A stretch of 64,000 nt of DNA from Stenogyne calaminthoides (lineage: Eukaryota > Streptophyta > Magnoliopsida > Lamiales > Lamiaceae): NCBI GenBank assembly GCA_037126765.1, contig JBBCBC010000033.1:10988085-11052084 (forward strand), written 5' to 3'. Each line of letters opens with the position of its first letter. Within the stretch, counting starts at the first letter, position 1. The notes below the pieces were generated by a model, which was not told where the DNA came from, ran no database searches, and worked only from the letters and a program-made list of their open reading frames with translations. The position numbers were made by a program, and so were the translations under genes. Below are positions 10,758 through 22,224 of this stretch, piece by piece.

Positions 10758-13329
10758 GTGCGCCTCAAGTCTGCACTTAACACGAGTCAAATATTTCATT
10801 AGACGATTAGGAACCCTTACCGTAGGGTTCCGTCCTGGTAAAAAAATTTAATCCCTTTAAAATTTCAGCAATTAGAACTGTTTGCCGCAATATAAGCTTG
10901 AAAATTATTTGATGTAGACATTAGGATTTTTGTGAAAATCCTTGCTTGTCTGACATTAATTATTTTTTGTGGCTATTGTGATTTCTTGAAATTTATTGAA
11001 TATATCTCCATCTAATGAAATGGGTGGCGACAAATAATTTTTTTTTGCAAGTAAAGTCACACAAAGATATTATGTTAATGACATTATTTTCTGATATCTA
11101 AAATTTCCATATGTATCTGGATATGTGTTACGATAATTATCATGGAGTTAAATTTTTTTATCATCAAATATGCCACAAGTTGTTTATATATATACATGTT
11201 TGCTAACGTACACCTCCATGATAAAGAAAATTCATGAGTAATACATATGAGTATAAATTAATGTGATAAAGTATTTTCACAAAGCATTAAAAAATGTGTG
11301 ACTCATACTCTCAAAAATCTATTTTTTATACACATTCTTGAAAAGTAAATACCTTATATTGTTACATTTGTGTAATTAATATATGTTCTGACTTGCTTGC
11401 AATAAATGGCTTAGTCAGCTTGAACTAAATTTAAAACATTGAACTCAAAAGAAATTGAGTACCATTGTTGGGTTTTCGATGTAGAAAATACCTTTATCAG
11501 GAAGTAAGTATTTTTTTTACATCAAACTATACACAGGTACCAATGACAATGAACTGTCTGACAAGGTCAAAGTCAATCCTCTAATATCTTTGAGGCAACA
11601 CATTGATCCTAGTTTATACTAAGAGTACCTTTAATTGAAAACACCCGAAGAACAGTGGGAGATTGTGACGTTTTAAAAAACATCAATATTAATACTCTGC
11701 TTTCAGAACTAACTGTAGTGGAATAAAATTCTCTTACTTTTCTATTAAAGGATCAACAATTTTGATAAATATATGTTGCGCCTTAAAACACGTCGTACTT
11801 TCTGTGAAAAGCAAATCATAGAAGATGATATGAAACAATAAAACTCTCTCCACCTTTCCTACTTCAATGCTTACACTGGTTGGCAAATCAGTATAGACTT
11901 GAATATGAAATATATATATCACGATGTAAAGTGACACATCTAAGGAATAAAGGAAAATATTGAACGAAAAGTAAATCATTCTATGCAATTTGAAAATAAA
12001 TTATTTTACTCAAAAATTGAAAAGTAACCCATTCTACTCAATTGAAACTCAACATGGTATGAGAATTATTTTTTCCAACTTACTCCTTATAATTTCATTT
12101 GTAACTAGAAGGGTTGGATCATTCTAATTTATAAAAGAGCGAAGAACTTCCAGATTCTTGATAAAGGTCAATTTTTTTAATACTGATATATTATGTGTTA
12201 AAACACGTTTTACCCCTTCGTGAAAAGTAAATCACACAAAATTGTCCTTACTTTCCTTTTATTATTCATGCATAGCGGTTTTGATTTTATTGATAGACTT
12301 TAACTTCTTAATTGCTTTATATTTTCAAAACTCTGGCACTATGCATACTTCTTTAACTTTTTTTTAAAGGATGATTTTCAAATCAAGATCTTATTTTTAT
12401 GAACTATTACCTTTTATAAATTCAATAAGAAAATAAGGGAAGCGTTTTTCAGTCCCATGTGTGGTCATTATTATGCTATTTGTTCTGGTGAATTGTCCAA
12501 ATTCGTATTGGGCTTGTACGTTTTCATAATTCAACTTTTGTCCTGATACAAGTTATGGTAAGCAGCCAACAAGTTCTTTGATGATGTGGGTCATGTTACA
12601 AGTAATTGAAAAATATGACCAAATTCTTTTAAATAATAATGTCAAACCTGATGGGACAAAGAAAATTCATGACGCTAACTTTTAAGGGAACAATGGAAAG
12701 AGTCCCAAATGAAAATGGACATGACGTGTTAATCCCTACCAACGTAAACATAATAAATGCACCATGTGGTACGTGTTGTGGGACCCATGGTAAGGGTCAC
12801 CATTACCATGCAAGCACAAAGTAGCAATTAATTATAAGAGGCATGGGGAATCTAAAGAACGTGAACCCATTACATGGAAGACAAACCATCGTAAAGATGC
12901 TAACCTCACGGATGCAGATTTCAATGGCAACAAGGACCTTGCCCAGTCAATAAGAATTCGTGATTTTGACTGCTTTACTGTATCAATTATCTCATTTTTC
13001 AAGAATGTTGTTAAGGCATAGTGCCTCCTTTTATTTGAAAACTTACTTTGGGTCTTAAAGTTATTTAGACTGATGATTTCTTAGTTTGATTTTTGGATTA
13101 AGATCTTTTAGTGATGTTGGCTTATTAATTTAAACTTTATTCTAAAAGTGATAAATTTATTTCAATATATTGTGCGACAATATTCCTTATTAAATTTTAA
13201 AGATATTTGTGACTACATTATCATTTGAAAGATCATAATGAGAATGAAATTTAATTACCTCTAGTGAATGTGGAAGAAAACACATCTTAAGGAAATTAGT
13301 GAGTCAATCTAGTGAATTGTATCTCACTA
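10758..13329 (+). other. AT-rich non-coding interior of the copia element
   Basis: This is where gag and protease should lie, but no conserved Gag or DSG/DTG motif is seen. It holds AT-rich sequence and two diverged direct repeats around AAAACACGT...GTGAAAAG (about 11780 and 12200). At 12639-12824 there is a 61-codon ORF with a Cys/His-rich end (PCGTCCGTHGKGHHYH) that I cannot assign. It may be eroded nucleocapsid or unrelated sequence. Confidence 0.4.
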
Positions 13330-15990
13330 TTATATGGATTCTCGAATTATATATTGTCGCCAATAATGAAATATGGGACACTGATTAATATAGGCTTTGT
13401 CATGACAATCCTGGACATCCAAGTTGTGACATGATGATCCATATTTTGAAGAACTAATATAGACATCTGTTTTCTGAGTGAAGCATAAAATGAGATCAAA
13501 ATTCGATATAATGCACAATATCGATCATGTTGCTGCTTTCTTGCAACCTCTGTTTTCTGAAGTACCAGAAAATACTATTTACATTGCACTCTACCTCATT
13601 ATAAATCTCAAAGGCACATCACTCATTTTACAAAGTCTGCTCTTTAGCAAAAGTAATAATGAGACCTACATATGCTAAAGATTCAAAACAAAATATTACA
13701 TTCTCACGAAGAATACAAGTTGATATTTGTGGAACAATTCATCCAGAATGCGGACCATTCAAGTATTTTATGGTTTTGGTTGATTTTTTGGCATTTGGTC
13801 ACATGTCGTTCTACTGTCCACAATTAATTCTGCATTGTAAACTCTTAGCGCATATTATATATTTTTAAGGGCTCACCACTCTTATCATCATCAAAAGCAT
13901 TTGATAATTATTGCATATTTATTGGGATCAATGTGAAGCATCCTGCACCCCTTGTGCTACACAAATGGTCTCGCAGAAGCCACCAACAAAAGAAAATAAA
14001 TGGTGGCTAGGACATTGTTTATGGGCATCAACATGCCTATCTCTGCATGGGGTTATACAATATTGCATGCAACTTTACATATTTTTTTCAAACCCACTAT
14101 TGACCAATCATTGTGCGTATTAGTTGGTAATTGAATATAAGCATTATATTTCACATTTACGCATATTTGATTGTGCAATATATGTGCCTATTGCGTCCCC
14201 ACAATATACTAAGATGGGTTCTCAGAGACGATTAAGTATATATGTTGGATAAAAATCCCCAACAATTATCCGCTATTCATAACTCTTGACAGACGATCTA
14301 ATTAAAGCTTAAGTAGCGGATTGTCAGTTTAATGAGACAGTCTTCCCGTCGTTAGGGGGAGATAAGAAAAAGAATTTTCTAAGGGAACGACTGGAAGTAT
14401 CGTGGCCTATTCCCACTTTGTCTCATTTTGATCCTCAAACTTCATATTGTGAAAGTGAAGTAAAAAGAATAGTTGATATTCAGAACGTAGCAGATTTGAT
14501 GCTTGATACGTTTACTTATATTACTAAAGTGACTAGGTCATATATACTAGCTGCAAATATCTGCAAGGTAGAAGTCCCCAATAAGGGGCACAACACCGCA
14601 GAAAATGTGTTGCAATCATACTTGGTGGAAGTGTGGTTGAGATCGTGGCTCTCAAAAGGAAATGGGGGAAGCCACCTGGTTCGATTGACACCCACCTAAA
14701 GAAAGAAGGATAGGTGTGGTACAATCCAATTCATTGATCATCAATGTAGAGAATACATCTCGTGAGATTGTCTTTGATAATAGTTATGTCCATGAATCAT
14801 TACTGGAGGACGCTCTGAAGTTTGATATGATTCCAGAGATAAAGAAATCTCAACATACTATGAAAATGCATATGAGTCGATGGACAGACATTGCACATAA
14901 ATTGATGATGTATTTGTTTATATTGTTGCTCAAGGAATTATAGAGAACGATGATATCGAACCATGCTTAATTGTATAATGTCAACAAAGAGCATATTGGC
15001 CTAAACTGAAATAAACAATCCAGGAAGAACTTGATTATATAACAAAGACAAGGGTATTTGGTCTGGTAGTGCTAGCCCGACCAAGTGTAAAGCCTGTAGG
15101 ACATAAATGAGTCTTTGTCAGAAAGCGTAATGAGAAATATAAAGTCCTGATATGTTTCTCACTACACCCTGGGTTGACATAATTGACGTTATAACGTTTC
15201 CCTACTTAGTTAGCCTAATAGTTTCCAAAGAACTGGAAATGCAGCAAATGAAAGTGGTTACTGCATATCTCTGTGGGAATCTTAATTTAGAGATGTATAT
15301 GGAAATGCCTGATGGTATTTCCATTACCCAAGTCAAGTGACTCTAAACCACGGAGTGTGTTTACAATAAACTTGAAATACTCACTTTAGATTGAAACAAT
15401 ATGGACGTATGTGGTATACCCGCTTAAGTGACCACTTGATTGGGAAATGTTATAGAATGACTAAAAGTACCCCTGCGTTTTGTAAAGAAACAAGTTTCAG
15501 ATTTACAATTTATGTCTATGGACGAACATACTAGGTACTCTTAACGAAATAAGAGAAACCACAAATAGTAGGTACTCTTAACGGAATAAGAGAACCACGA
15601 GCTACTTGCAAACCGAAATTGAGATAAAGAATCTTGGGAAAACTCAGTTTGTCTAGACTTTGAACTAGAACATTGAGCTTGTGGAAAACTTATCCATCGA
15701 TCTGCATATGTCCAAAATATGTTCAGGCGATTTAACATGGACAAGATGCATCTGGTTAGCACTCCTATAATCGATCAAAGTATGAATTTAAAGAAATATC
15801 CATTTCGTCTAATGAAAGATGATGAAGAGCTATTGGGATCTGAAATTCCTTATAAAAGTTCAATATGCGCATTATTGTACTTAGCTCAATGCACTCGATT
15901 GATTATTACTTTCTCAATGAAATTGTTGTCTAGATTTAATTCAGGACCAAACACAATATCATCGGGATGGTGTCATTAATACTCTCTGAT
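13330..15990 (+). pseudogene. copia pol remnant (pre-integrase, integrase, RT)
   Basis: Recognisable blocks in shifting frames, in order: a pre-integrase LGHP-like motif (NPGHPS) near 13410; integrase IQVDICGTIHPECGPFKYFMVLVD at about 13710-13790 (catalytic Asp region, quoted in part); an integrase C-terminal SHFDPQTSYCESEV block at 14420-14465; RT MQQMKVVTAYLCGNLNLEMYME at 15240-15310 (quoted in part); and RT/RNase H linker RFNMDKMHLVSTP near 15725-15765. The YVDD box is missing or unrecognisable between 15480 and 15720. Heavily mutated, no long frame. Confidence 0.75.
15532..15605 (+). repeat. 37-bp tandem duplication in RT remnant
   Basis: Two near-identical copies starting TAGGTACTCTTAACG at 15532 and 15569. 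The duplication sits about where the RT catalytic box should be and disrupts it. Confidence 0.8.
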
Positions 15991-16536
15991 ACCTAAAAAG
16001 AAACCTTTGAATGGACTTGCTATGTCATTATTGAAAATGCTAAAGGGACCACTGATGCAATTGTGACCCCTAAAGAAATTTGGAAAGGGACAACAAATGA
16101 AATTATAACCCTTAAGAAATGTTGAAGTTACCCCTTACACCTATAGACTAAATAATGTGTTAGTTGGTTTTGTTTATGTTGGTTATCGTTGTATTCCACA
16201 TAAAGGACATTCCCAAAATGGTTTATGTATTTACCATGAGAACCAACAAGTTTTACTCAAGTACAAGTAACTTAAGTAAGCTTTAAAGAAATTATGTTTG
16301 ATTTGTTTACATAATTATTGCCAAGAACAATTCTTGAAAAGTATATGACAAGAATTGAGATTTGTATCCCACATGATAAACATACTTATCATGTGAGATG
16401 TGTACACTTCAGGGGGAATCTCGACATAGGTGCGTTGTAACTCTTTTCCCCTCGACCAAGATTTATTTTCCTACTTAGCTTTTGGTAGCATTAGCGAGAC
16501 AATAATCATGCACCATCTACCCTCTTGATATGGCAC

Positions 16537-16545
16537 AAGGGGGAG
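16537..16545 (+). other. polypurine tract
   Basis: AAGGGGGAG immediately before the 3' LTR start TGTTG at 16546. It would prime plus-strand DNA synthesis. Confidence 0.85.
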
Positions 16546-16785
16546 TGTTGAAGGAAAATACATTTATGTGCCTTCATCAAGAAGTAACTGATGGAGGGGT
16601 AGTTTAGGTATTTCCTTATATTCCATGTAACCTTAGATTATATCCTATATAAAGGGATCTCTGATGTATTAACTGTACGTGAAGAATAGTGAAAACCTTC
16701 TGGCTTGATATGCCCCCAGATGTAGTCATTCCTGACAAACTGGGTCACCAAATCTGTGTCCTTTATTTCTGCATATCCTACAACA
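16546..16785 (+). repeat. 3' LTR of plus-strand copia element
   Basis: 240 bp, TGTTGAAGG...TACAACA, followed by target duplication AAAAT. TATA box TATATAAAG at 16646-16654. Carries the intact form of the LTR stem-loop (16715-16744) that is damaged in the 5' LTR. Confidence 0.9.
16715..16744 (+). promoter_or_regulatory. conserved LTR stem-loop, copia type CCCAG/CTGGG
   Basis: Outer stem CCCAG (16715-16719) with CTGGG (16740-16744), internal loop ATGTAG on the 5' side and CAAA on the 3' side, inner stem TCA...TGA. The same architecture occurs in four other LTR families of this window. It lies 41 nt before the LTR end, within the transcribed R/U5 part. Confidence 0.6.
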
Positions 16786-16916
16786 AAAATAAATATTTTA
16801 GATATGCATTTTATTTTTATATATGCAATATATATGTGAATTTAAAATCTTTAAAAGGCAATTAACTTATTAGGTAGTGTGTTAAAAATAAATTTAAAAT
16901 AAAATTATTATTGAAA

Positions 16917-16945
16917 CTAGTTTTTTACTTGTGCGATGCACGAAT
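16917..16945 (-). mobile_element. Helitron-like 3' terminus
   Basis: On the minus strand a short hairpin (GTGC-ATC-GCAC, 16931-16941) precedes the end CTAG (16917-16920), followed by T. Hairpin plus CTRR-T is the Helitron 3' signature. No 5' TC end or Rep/helicase was found. Confidence 0.45.
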
Positions 16946-18302
16946 CTTATGTAATTTTTTTTTTTTTTGTAATTTTTAAATAAATAAGTGAATGTATATA
17001 TATAATACACATTTAAACACTCACATAGAGATGGGGTGAGCAAGTAGGAAGTAGAGAGTAGATCAGAGATGTTCACTAGAATATAGCTTAGGAAGTAGAG
17101 AGTAGACCAGAGGTTCACTAGAAAATATTTTTGTAGCGTTAGGTTAACTACTGTTTGAAATAATAATAAAAAATTTCTTTATTATGAACAAAGTTTAAGG
17201 CATACTATATTAATGCATAACACTCACATCACAATTGTATTCCCAAGCTAAATCATATCACGTATGATGTAGGAAAAACATTGAACTACCACAAATTTTT
17301 ACAAATTCTCACGAATTAATAAAAGACAATAATGAATATAAATCTATCAGAACGATGGTTCCACGCTGGTAAATTGAAGACGAAGAATAACTTGGAAAAA
17401 AAAACACACACACACATACACACACAAGATCAGGCGTTTTTTTTGTTTTGTTTCATCATTAAGCATGACATACCCCTTTGTCTTGCAACAACACCACCAC
17501 CACTCTCATTCCCAAAATCTAAACCCACAATGCTCATGTTTGTTTACTAGTGCAAATTTTTGGTGCAGTGATATTGGAAAGTATTGCATATCGTCCGGAA
17601 GCACAAAACATTCCAAATCAGTAAAAATTAATAAGTACAATAAAATGCACTTGAATTAGAACAACTTATACTTCATTTGAGATTATTTAAATTAAAGGGC
17701 AATCATGCCTAAGCACATGAAAAAATAGTGAAAACACAAAGTTTCTTTAGAAAAAGCTCTCAAGTATACAATTCAAGACTTGAACCATATATTTCCATGC
17801 TATGCAAGCAATCGGGGTCATTATCCAGATGAGCACACAGACTTAACCAATATGACAAAACAATACAACTATAGAAGTTCAAGCAATTTATAACCGTCAC
17901 AACGAATTACTATAGAAAAATCTCAATATGGTAAGTCACTATAAGTCCTTAACAGACACACTCAATCGAAGTAGAACTAACACTCACCGCAAATCAATTT
18001 TTTCAATGCCTAAGAAGAAAAAAGAATACAAACTCAAACTCTGATGGTTCAAAATCACATCATCTCGAAAAAATGCACAGCAAAAACAGGATTAACAAAA
18101 AAAGCCACCAGTTAAATCAGATAAAGATCAAACCTACTTCATAAAGCTTCAAATACGTATAGTGGAAATTCTTTCAAATGTTGAATATTTTCAACTGACA
18201 GTCATAGGATAGTACTAATGTGATTAATAATATTAAATTAAGTGGACTAAATGAATTACGACGCTTTTTTTAACATTAAAATAAGACAATCTCTATGTAA
18301 TA

Positions 18303-18425
18303 TCACAACAAGAACTCCTTCTTCTGCCTCTCCTTTGTTTTCTCTGCTTCCGTTCCATTATGGGAATTAGGTGGAAATTGAATGACCCGCACTGGTCCAT
18401 TTGCAAATTCAGGTAAAAGGAAATC
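18303..18425 (-). pseudogene. exon-like fragment of unknown gene
   Basis: On the minus strand a pyrimidine-rich acceptor ending CCAG is followed by 41 codons (start DFLLPEFANGPVRVIQFPPN) that end at a stop at 18305-18303. Composition and the acceptor suggest a last exon captured from a gene, perhaps by a Helitron, whose ends flank this area. I do not recognise the family, and the frame is closed upstream by a stop just before the acceptor. Confidence 0.3.
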
Positions 18426-19209
18426 CTGGAGTTAAAAGCAATCTGAGGCTCATTTATAGAGAAAATATCCCGAGTCTTCTTTGACACTATCTTTCCATCC
18501 AAACATCAGTATCATATATTGTGACATCAATCAAGTCATCTCTAATTGCTTTGGAGATCCTAGAATATGAGATCTTAGAATACAAGATTATCATTTCAAT
18601 TACTAATACAAAACTTGCTCGCAAAAACACGTATACAAGATCATGACATGTTTCTTTGATAGCATTTGAATTTATGACCTTTTAAGACACTCGACGTATA
18701 CACGTTTGATGCCAGCCCAACTTAGATTCTTATTTAAGTCGATTCTTGGATGGGCCTATTGAACGGATATGTATACATTATATATGTAGAAAAAGGTGTA
18801 TGTATATAAGATTTAATGGTTAAATAATTTATGGATTTCTTTAAATTCTTTCTATTTCTGTATAACATTATCAGCATCATAACAATAAAAATTATTATTG
18901 GTCTTGAAGTCTCTGACCTAAATTTTGTCTCTCAATGTATTCATAGATGTCAGAAAATAAAAAGGGAGAGAAGGCAGATTGTAACCTTATAGCAATGCAA
19001 TCTAGGAAAATGGAAACAAAGGGAAAGTTTATGAAGGGAACAACGATGCTGGAGATATACTCTGTTAAGTTTATAGAAAGCTTTTAATTGGATTTTTAAA
19101 TTGATGAGGTGTAAAGAGTTCTGATGGTCCCAAGGATCAAAATCTAGGCGCCTTTCGGCAATCTCCTCATCAACAGTAGCCTCTTCATCATCCTGGGCTC
19201 ATGGCTGCT

Positions 19210-19314
19210 CCGCAGGTTCACCTTTGTTAATCTTAAGTTTTTAGTTGCTTGGACATCGATCCCGCAGGTTCACTTTTGTTAATCTTAAGTTTTTTAGTTG
19301 CTTGGACATTGATC
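19210..19314 (+). repeat. 52-bp tandem duplication
   Basis: Two copies of a unit beginning CCGCAGGTTCAC at 19210 and 19262, nearly identical, running to TTGCTTGGACAT. Confidence 0.85.
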
Positions 19315-19734
19315 TTTATCGACGACTATAAAATAGATGCTACTTACATCTTAGTGTAAGTTCCTTATATACCTCTAGGGATTTTGAAGGGTGTGAGTGA
19401 TGTTGTATAATTATATTTTTTTAAGTGTGATTGTATTTGATTATGTGAATTATATTTAAAAGTTTTAAAGTGTAAAAATAGAGAACGATTTTATTAGAAA
19501 ATGTGATAATATAAGTGCGATAATAGAAGTTAAAGATCCACTTTATCTTCATTCAGACTTATTGTTGGGAAATGAATTTAATAAAGAAGATTTTGATTAG
19601 ATCCCAAAACCCCTGAGTATGACATGTTCAGGATAATCTTGATAGATGAGTCAGGATCCAGTTTTAGAGTGTTCAGGATGTTATCTGCACAATGTATAGT
19701 CAGCAGATATAGATCAGGATAGATTCTGAATATT

Positions 19735-19935
19735 CTGAAGACTCAGTAAGTTTCTGAAGACTCAGTGTGAAACTGAGAATCTGAAGGCTCGGTATGAGAC
19801 TGAGTTTCTGAAGACTCAGTGTGAAACTGAGAATCTGAAGACTCAGTATGAGACTGAGAATTTGAAGACTCAGTATGAGACTGACAATCTGAAGACTCAG
19901 TATGAAACTGAGAAACTGAAGACTCAGTATGAAGA
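19735..19935 (+). repeat. 27-bp minisatellite in LTR (CTGAAGACTCAG core)
   Basis: About seven degenerate head-to-tail units: CTGAAGACTCAG, then TGTGAAACTGAG or TATGAGACTGAG, then AAT. Each unit is itself partly palindromic (CTGA...TCAG). The homologous array in the 3' LTR (about 22389-22640) keeps the length but has lost most CAG/CTG words. Confidence 0.85.
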
Positions 19936-20195
19936 CTCAGTATATCAATCAGTATATCTCTGAAGACTCAGAAGACACTAAAGACTCAGAAGACTGAAGA
20001 TACTGAAGACTGAAGACAAAGGATACTGAAGGCACAGTAATTACTGAAGACTCAGTAATATACTGAATGCTCAAATAACCTGAATATTCCGAAGTGAAGA
20101 AACTGAGGAATATAGCCGTTGGAATCCAGCTGACGTGGACCAATGAGAGGAAGACAACCAGCCTGAAAAAGCTGCAGAACTTACAAAGAATAGTA

Positions 20196-20238
20196 TGGAT
20201 TTGAATGTGATTCTCTCCAACGGTAACATTCAAATCCA
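20196..20238 (+). promoter_or_regulatory. 13-bp inverted repeat directly upstream of LTR TATA box
   Basis: TGGATTTGAATGT (20196-20208) and its perfect reverse complement (20226-20238) with a 17-nt loop; the TATA box starts 4 nt later (20242). Conserved in the 3' LTR (22863-22875, 22893-22905; TATA at 22909). Confidence 0.75.
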
Positions 20239-20793
20239 AACTATAAATACAAGTTCTTCCTACATTATTACGTGTGGAAGTGCGGAGAAGATAGCAACAA
20301 TGCTACAGAGCTAAGAGAACATATACCCAAGCTTTCCCACCATAGAACACAAGTCTGTAGATATACAAATATATTCAAAGAGTGTTCTAGAACCCAATCT
20401 AAGCAACCCACGATGTATCCTACGCTTAGAGAGATTTTTCCAACCTTAGCATTGAGGCTAAACAAATGTAAGGGAAAATCTCACCATAGTTGGAGACAAC
20501 ACCAAACCCAAACCCCATTCTCGTAAGAGATAACTAGTGGTGAAGTGAGGTAGTTGTTAGGCAATCCCGAGTGAGGGTGATAAGTCCCGTTGGAGTGTGA
20601 ACTCGTTAAACATCTAGAGGCGAACCCGAGAGGGTGATAAGTCCAGAGGCGAGCCCGAGAGGGTGATAAGTCCAGTTTGAGTTAGTAAACTACAGAGGTA
20701 GTCAGAAAACTCAAAGTAGAAAGGTTAGTAAACTACAGAGGTAGTCAGAAAGCCTTAGGAAGTGTTTGAATGAATTTTCCTAGGAACAGGGAG

Positions 20794-20826
20794 AGTGGAT
20801 GTAGGAGCTTGAGTCTCCGAACCACT
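20794..20826 (+). promoter_or_regulatory. conserved LTR stem-loop, type AGTGG/CCACT (5' LTR)
   Basis: Outer stem AGTGG/CCACT, internal loop ATGTAG against CGAA, inner stem GAG/CTC. Identical copy in the 3' LTR at 23461-23493. Same architecture as the Sirevirus-like LTR stem-loop. Confidence 0.6.
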
Positions 20827-21017
20827 ATACATTGTTGTGTTCTTTACTGCTTTACGTTCTTATCTTGTCATATGCATTCGATCATAAGCAAAACACAACA
20901 CATGAGCTTAAAAGAGAAAAATCTGGAATCACCATTCCTTCACCCCTGTTTTTATATGCATTGCTTGTCATGTTTACTTCCGCACGCGCAAAATGGGTTT
21001 TTCCACCGAGACCAACA

Positions 21018-22224
21018 AGAGGTATCAGAGCGGGAGTTCAAAAGATCACTTATTTCAAAGTGAACACCTGAACAGATTCTTTTTAAAGGAAAACCCGTTT
21101 CTTTTAAAATGCATATATTCTGATGTTTTGGTGTCATTATCAATTGAGAAATTGTTGGGATATTTCAGTTCTATGCCAAAATATTATCAACTTGTGTTAT
21201 TCAAGAAAATTTACATATAACAAGTTGAGGGGGAACGAAAGAACAAGTTGAGGGGGAACGAAAGAATAAGTTGAGGGGGAACTCACGAAATCAGAAGTAG
21301 ATGATCGAGATCAGACGAAGCTGCAGACGAGATTAATCGAGATCAGATGAGTTAGATGAGTTTCGAAGTCAAATCGATGAGCCGCGGCAAAATTCGTAAT
21401 AAAGAAAAGCTAAAGCCAAAGAAATCGTAAGAGAAGGTTGCAAATCGTAAGACGATGAGCGATAAGATCGATCAAGATTAGACGCGGATCGAGATCGATA
21501 TGATAACCCGATATGCTAACTCGATATGATGTACTTACCAGATGCTATCCCGATATGTTGATTCGAAGATGTGTTGATCCGACGGCCGAAAGTCGACGAA
21601 AAGCAAAGAAGAAATCGACAGCCTTCGAGTAAAAGTAATCCGAGACTCAAAGTAAGATCTGAGACTCAGTAAGTAAAACTGATCTGAGATTCAGTAAAGA
21701 AAACTGATCTGAGACTCAGTAAGTAAAAGAGACCTGAGGGTTAGGATGTCCAAGTCGAAGAAATCGAACTCGGTCAAACTCGAGTATCAAGATGCCTGAT
21801 CAGACAAGGTCCGCTGAATCAAGAAACCTGAGACTCAGTATGTCACTGAAGACACTGAGGCTCAGATAGACCTGAGGCCAGGAGCCGAGCTGAAGATCAA
21901 AGAAGACTGAAGACCAAGACTGAAGACTTGTAATTCTTTATGTTTTTGTCTTTACTTTTGATAAGTTTATTGTAATCTGTAACTGATAACATACAATCAA
22001 TGAAACTTTATCTTTATGCTCAAAGATAATACCTCATTATCTTTTTACATGTCTTTAATATTTGATATGCCTGATTATTGTTGTTTGGTGATGGAAATTG
22101 TTGGGAAATTGATTATGAAAATTGTTGGGAGTTTGCCATTCTTGTAATAGGAAAAACTGAAACATAAGTATAGGTTAAGAGTGTTGTAACAAGATGGTTT
22201 TGGCATCATCAAAAAGGGGGAAAT
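21018..22224 (+). other. non-coding interior of 4.1-kb element
   Basis: It begins with a primer site (GGTATCAGAGCGGG from about 21021) and ends with the polypurine tract (22211-22224). The middle is purine-rich with many ATCGA words (21350-21650), then CTGAG/CTCAG words (21660-21930). There is no ORF of note and no Gag, protease, integrase or RT motif in any frame. Confidence 0.8.
21221..21283 (+). repeat. 23-bp purine-rich triplication
   Basis: Three tandem units starting AAGTTGAGGGGGAAC, period 23. Each holds a polypurine-tract-like GAGGGGGAA. Multiple polypurine tracts are a known feature of Sireviruses, although those usually sit near the 3' LTR. Confidence 0.75.

Larger units (their letters stand above)
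9651..16785 (+). mobile_element. complete but decayed Ty1/copia element
   Basis: The element is bounded by short LTRs (9651-9858 and 16546-16785) that start TGTTGAAGG. The identical 5-bp flanks AAAAT (9646-9650 and 16786-16790) are the target duplication. A polypurine tract AAGGGGGAG (16537-16545) precedes the 3' LTR. Pol remnants occupy about 13330-15990. The gag/protease half (9859-about 13300) is replaced by AT-rich sequence with a MITE. The primer site after the 5' LTR is not recognisable. The pol order (pre-integrase, integrase, RT) supports copia. Confidence 0.85.
16946..19557. other. AT-rich intergenic DNA
   Basis: No gene is supported here apart from the exon-like fragment at 18303-18425. 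It contains a (CA)n run at about 17405-17427, a 14-bp T run near 16957, short duplications (GGAAGTAGAGAGTAGA at about 17047 and 17091) and a 52-bp tandem duplication at 19210-19314. Confidence 0.7.
19563..21017 (+). repeat. 5' LTR of 4.1-kb element
   Basis: 1455 bp. It contains an array of about seven 27-bp units built on CTGAAGACTCAG (19735-about 19935), an inverted repeat (20196-20238), TATA box TATAAATA at 20242-20249 and a stem-loop at 20794-20826. Two copies of a GGTGATAAGTCCAG block lie near 20630-20670. ORFs inside are not conserved. Confidence 0.9.

Noticed and set aside
19735..20040. Regularly spaced repeats suggesting a CRISPR-like array
   Set aside because: Units are contiguous 27-bp minisatellite copies without unique spacers, within a plant LTR.
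20268..20526. ORFs of 65-97 codons repeated near 20.3-21.2 kb and 22.9-23.8 kb
   Set aside because: They are the two LTR copies of one element. Duplication explains the similarity, and there is no protein family match.
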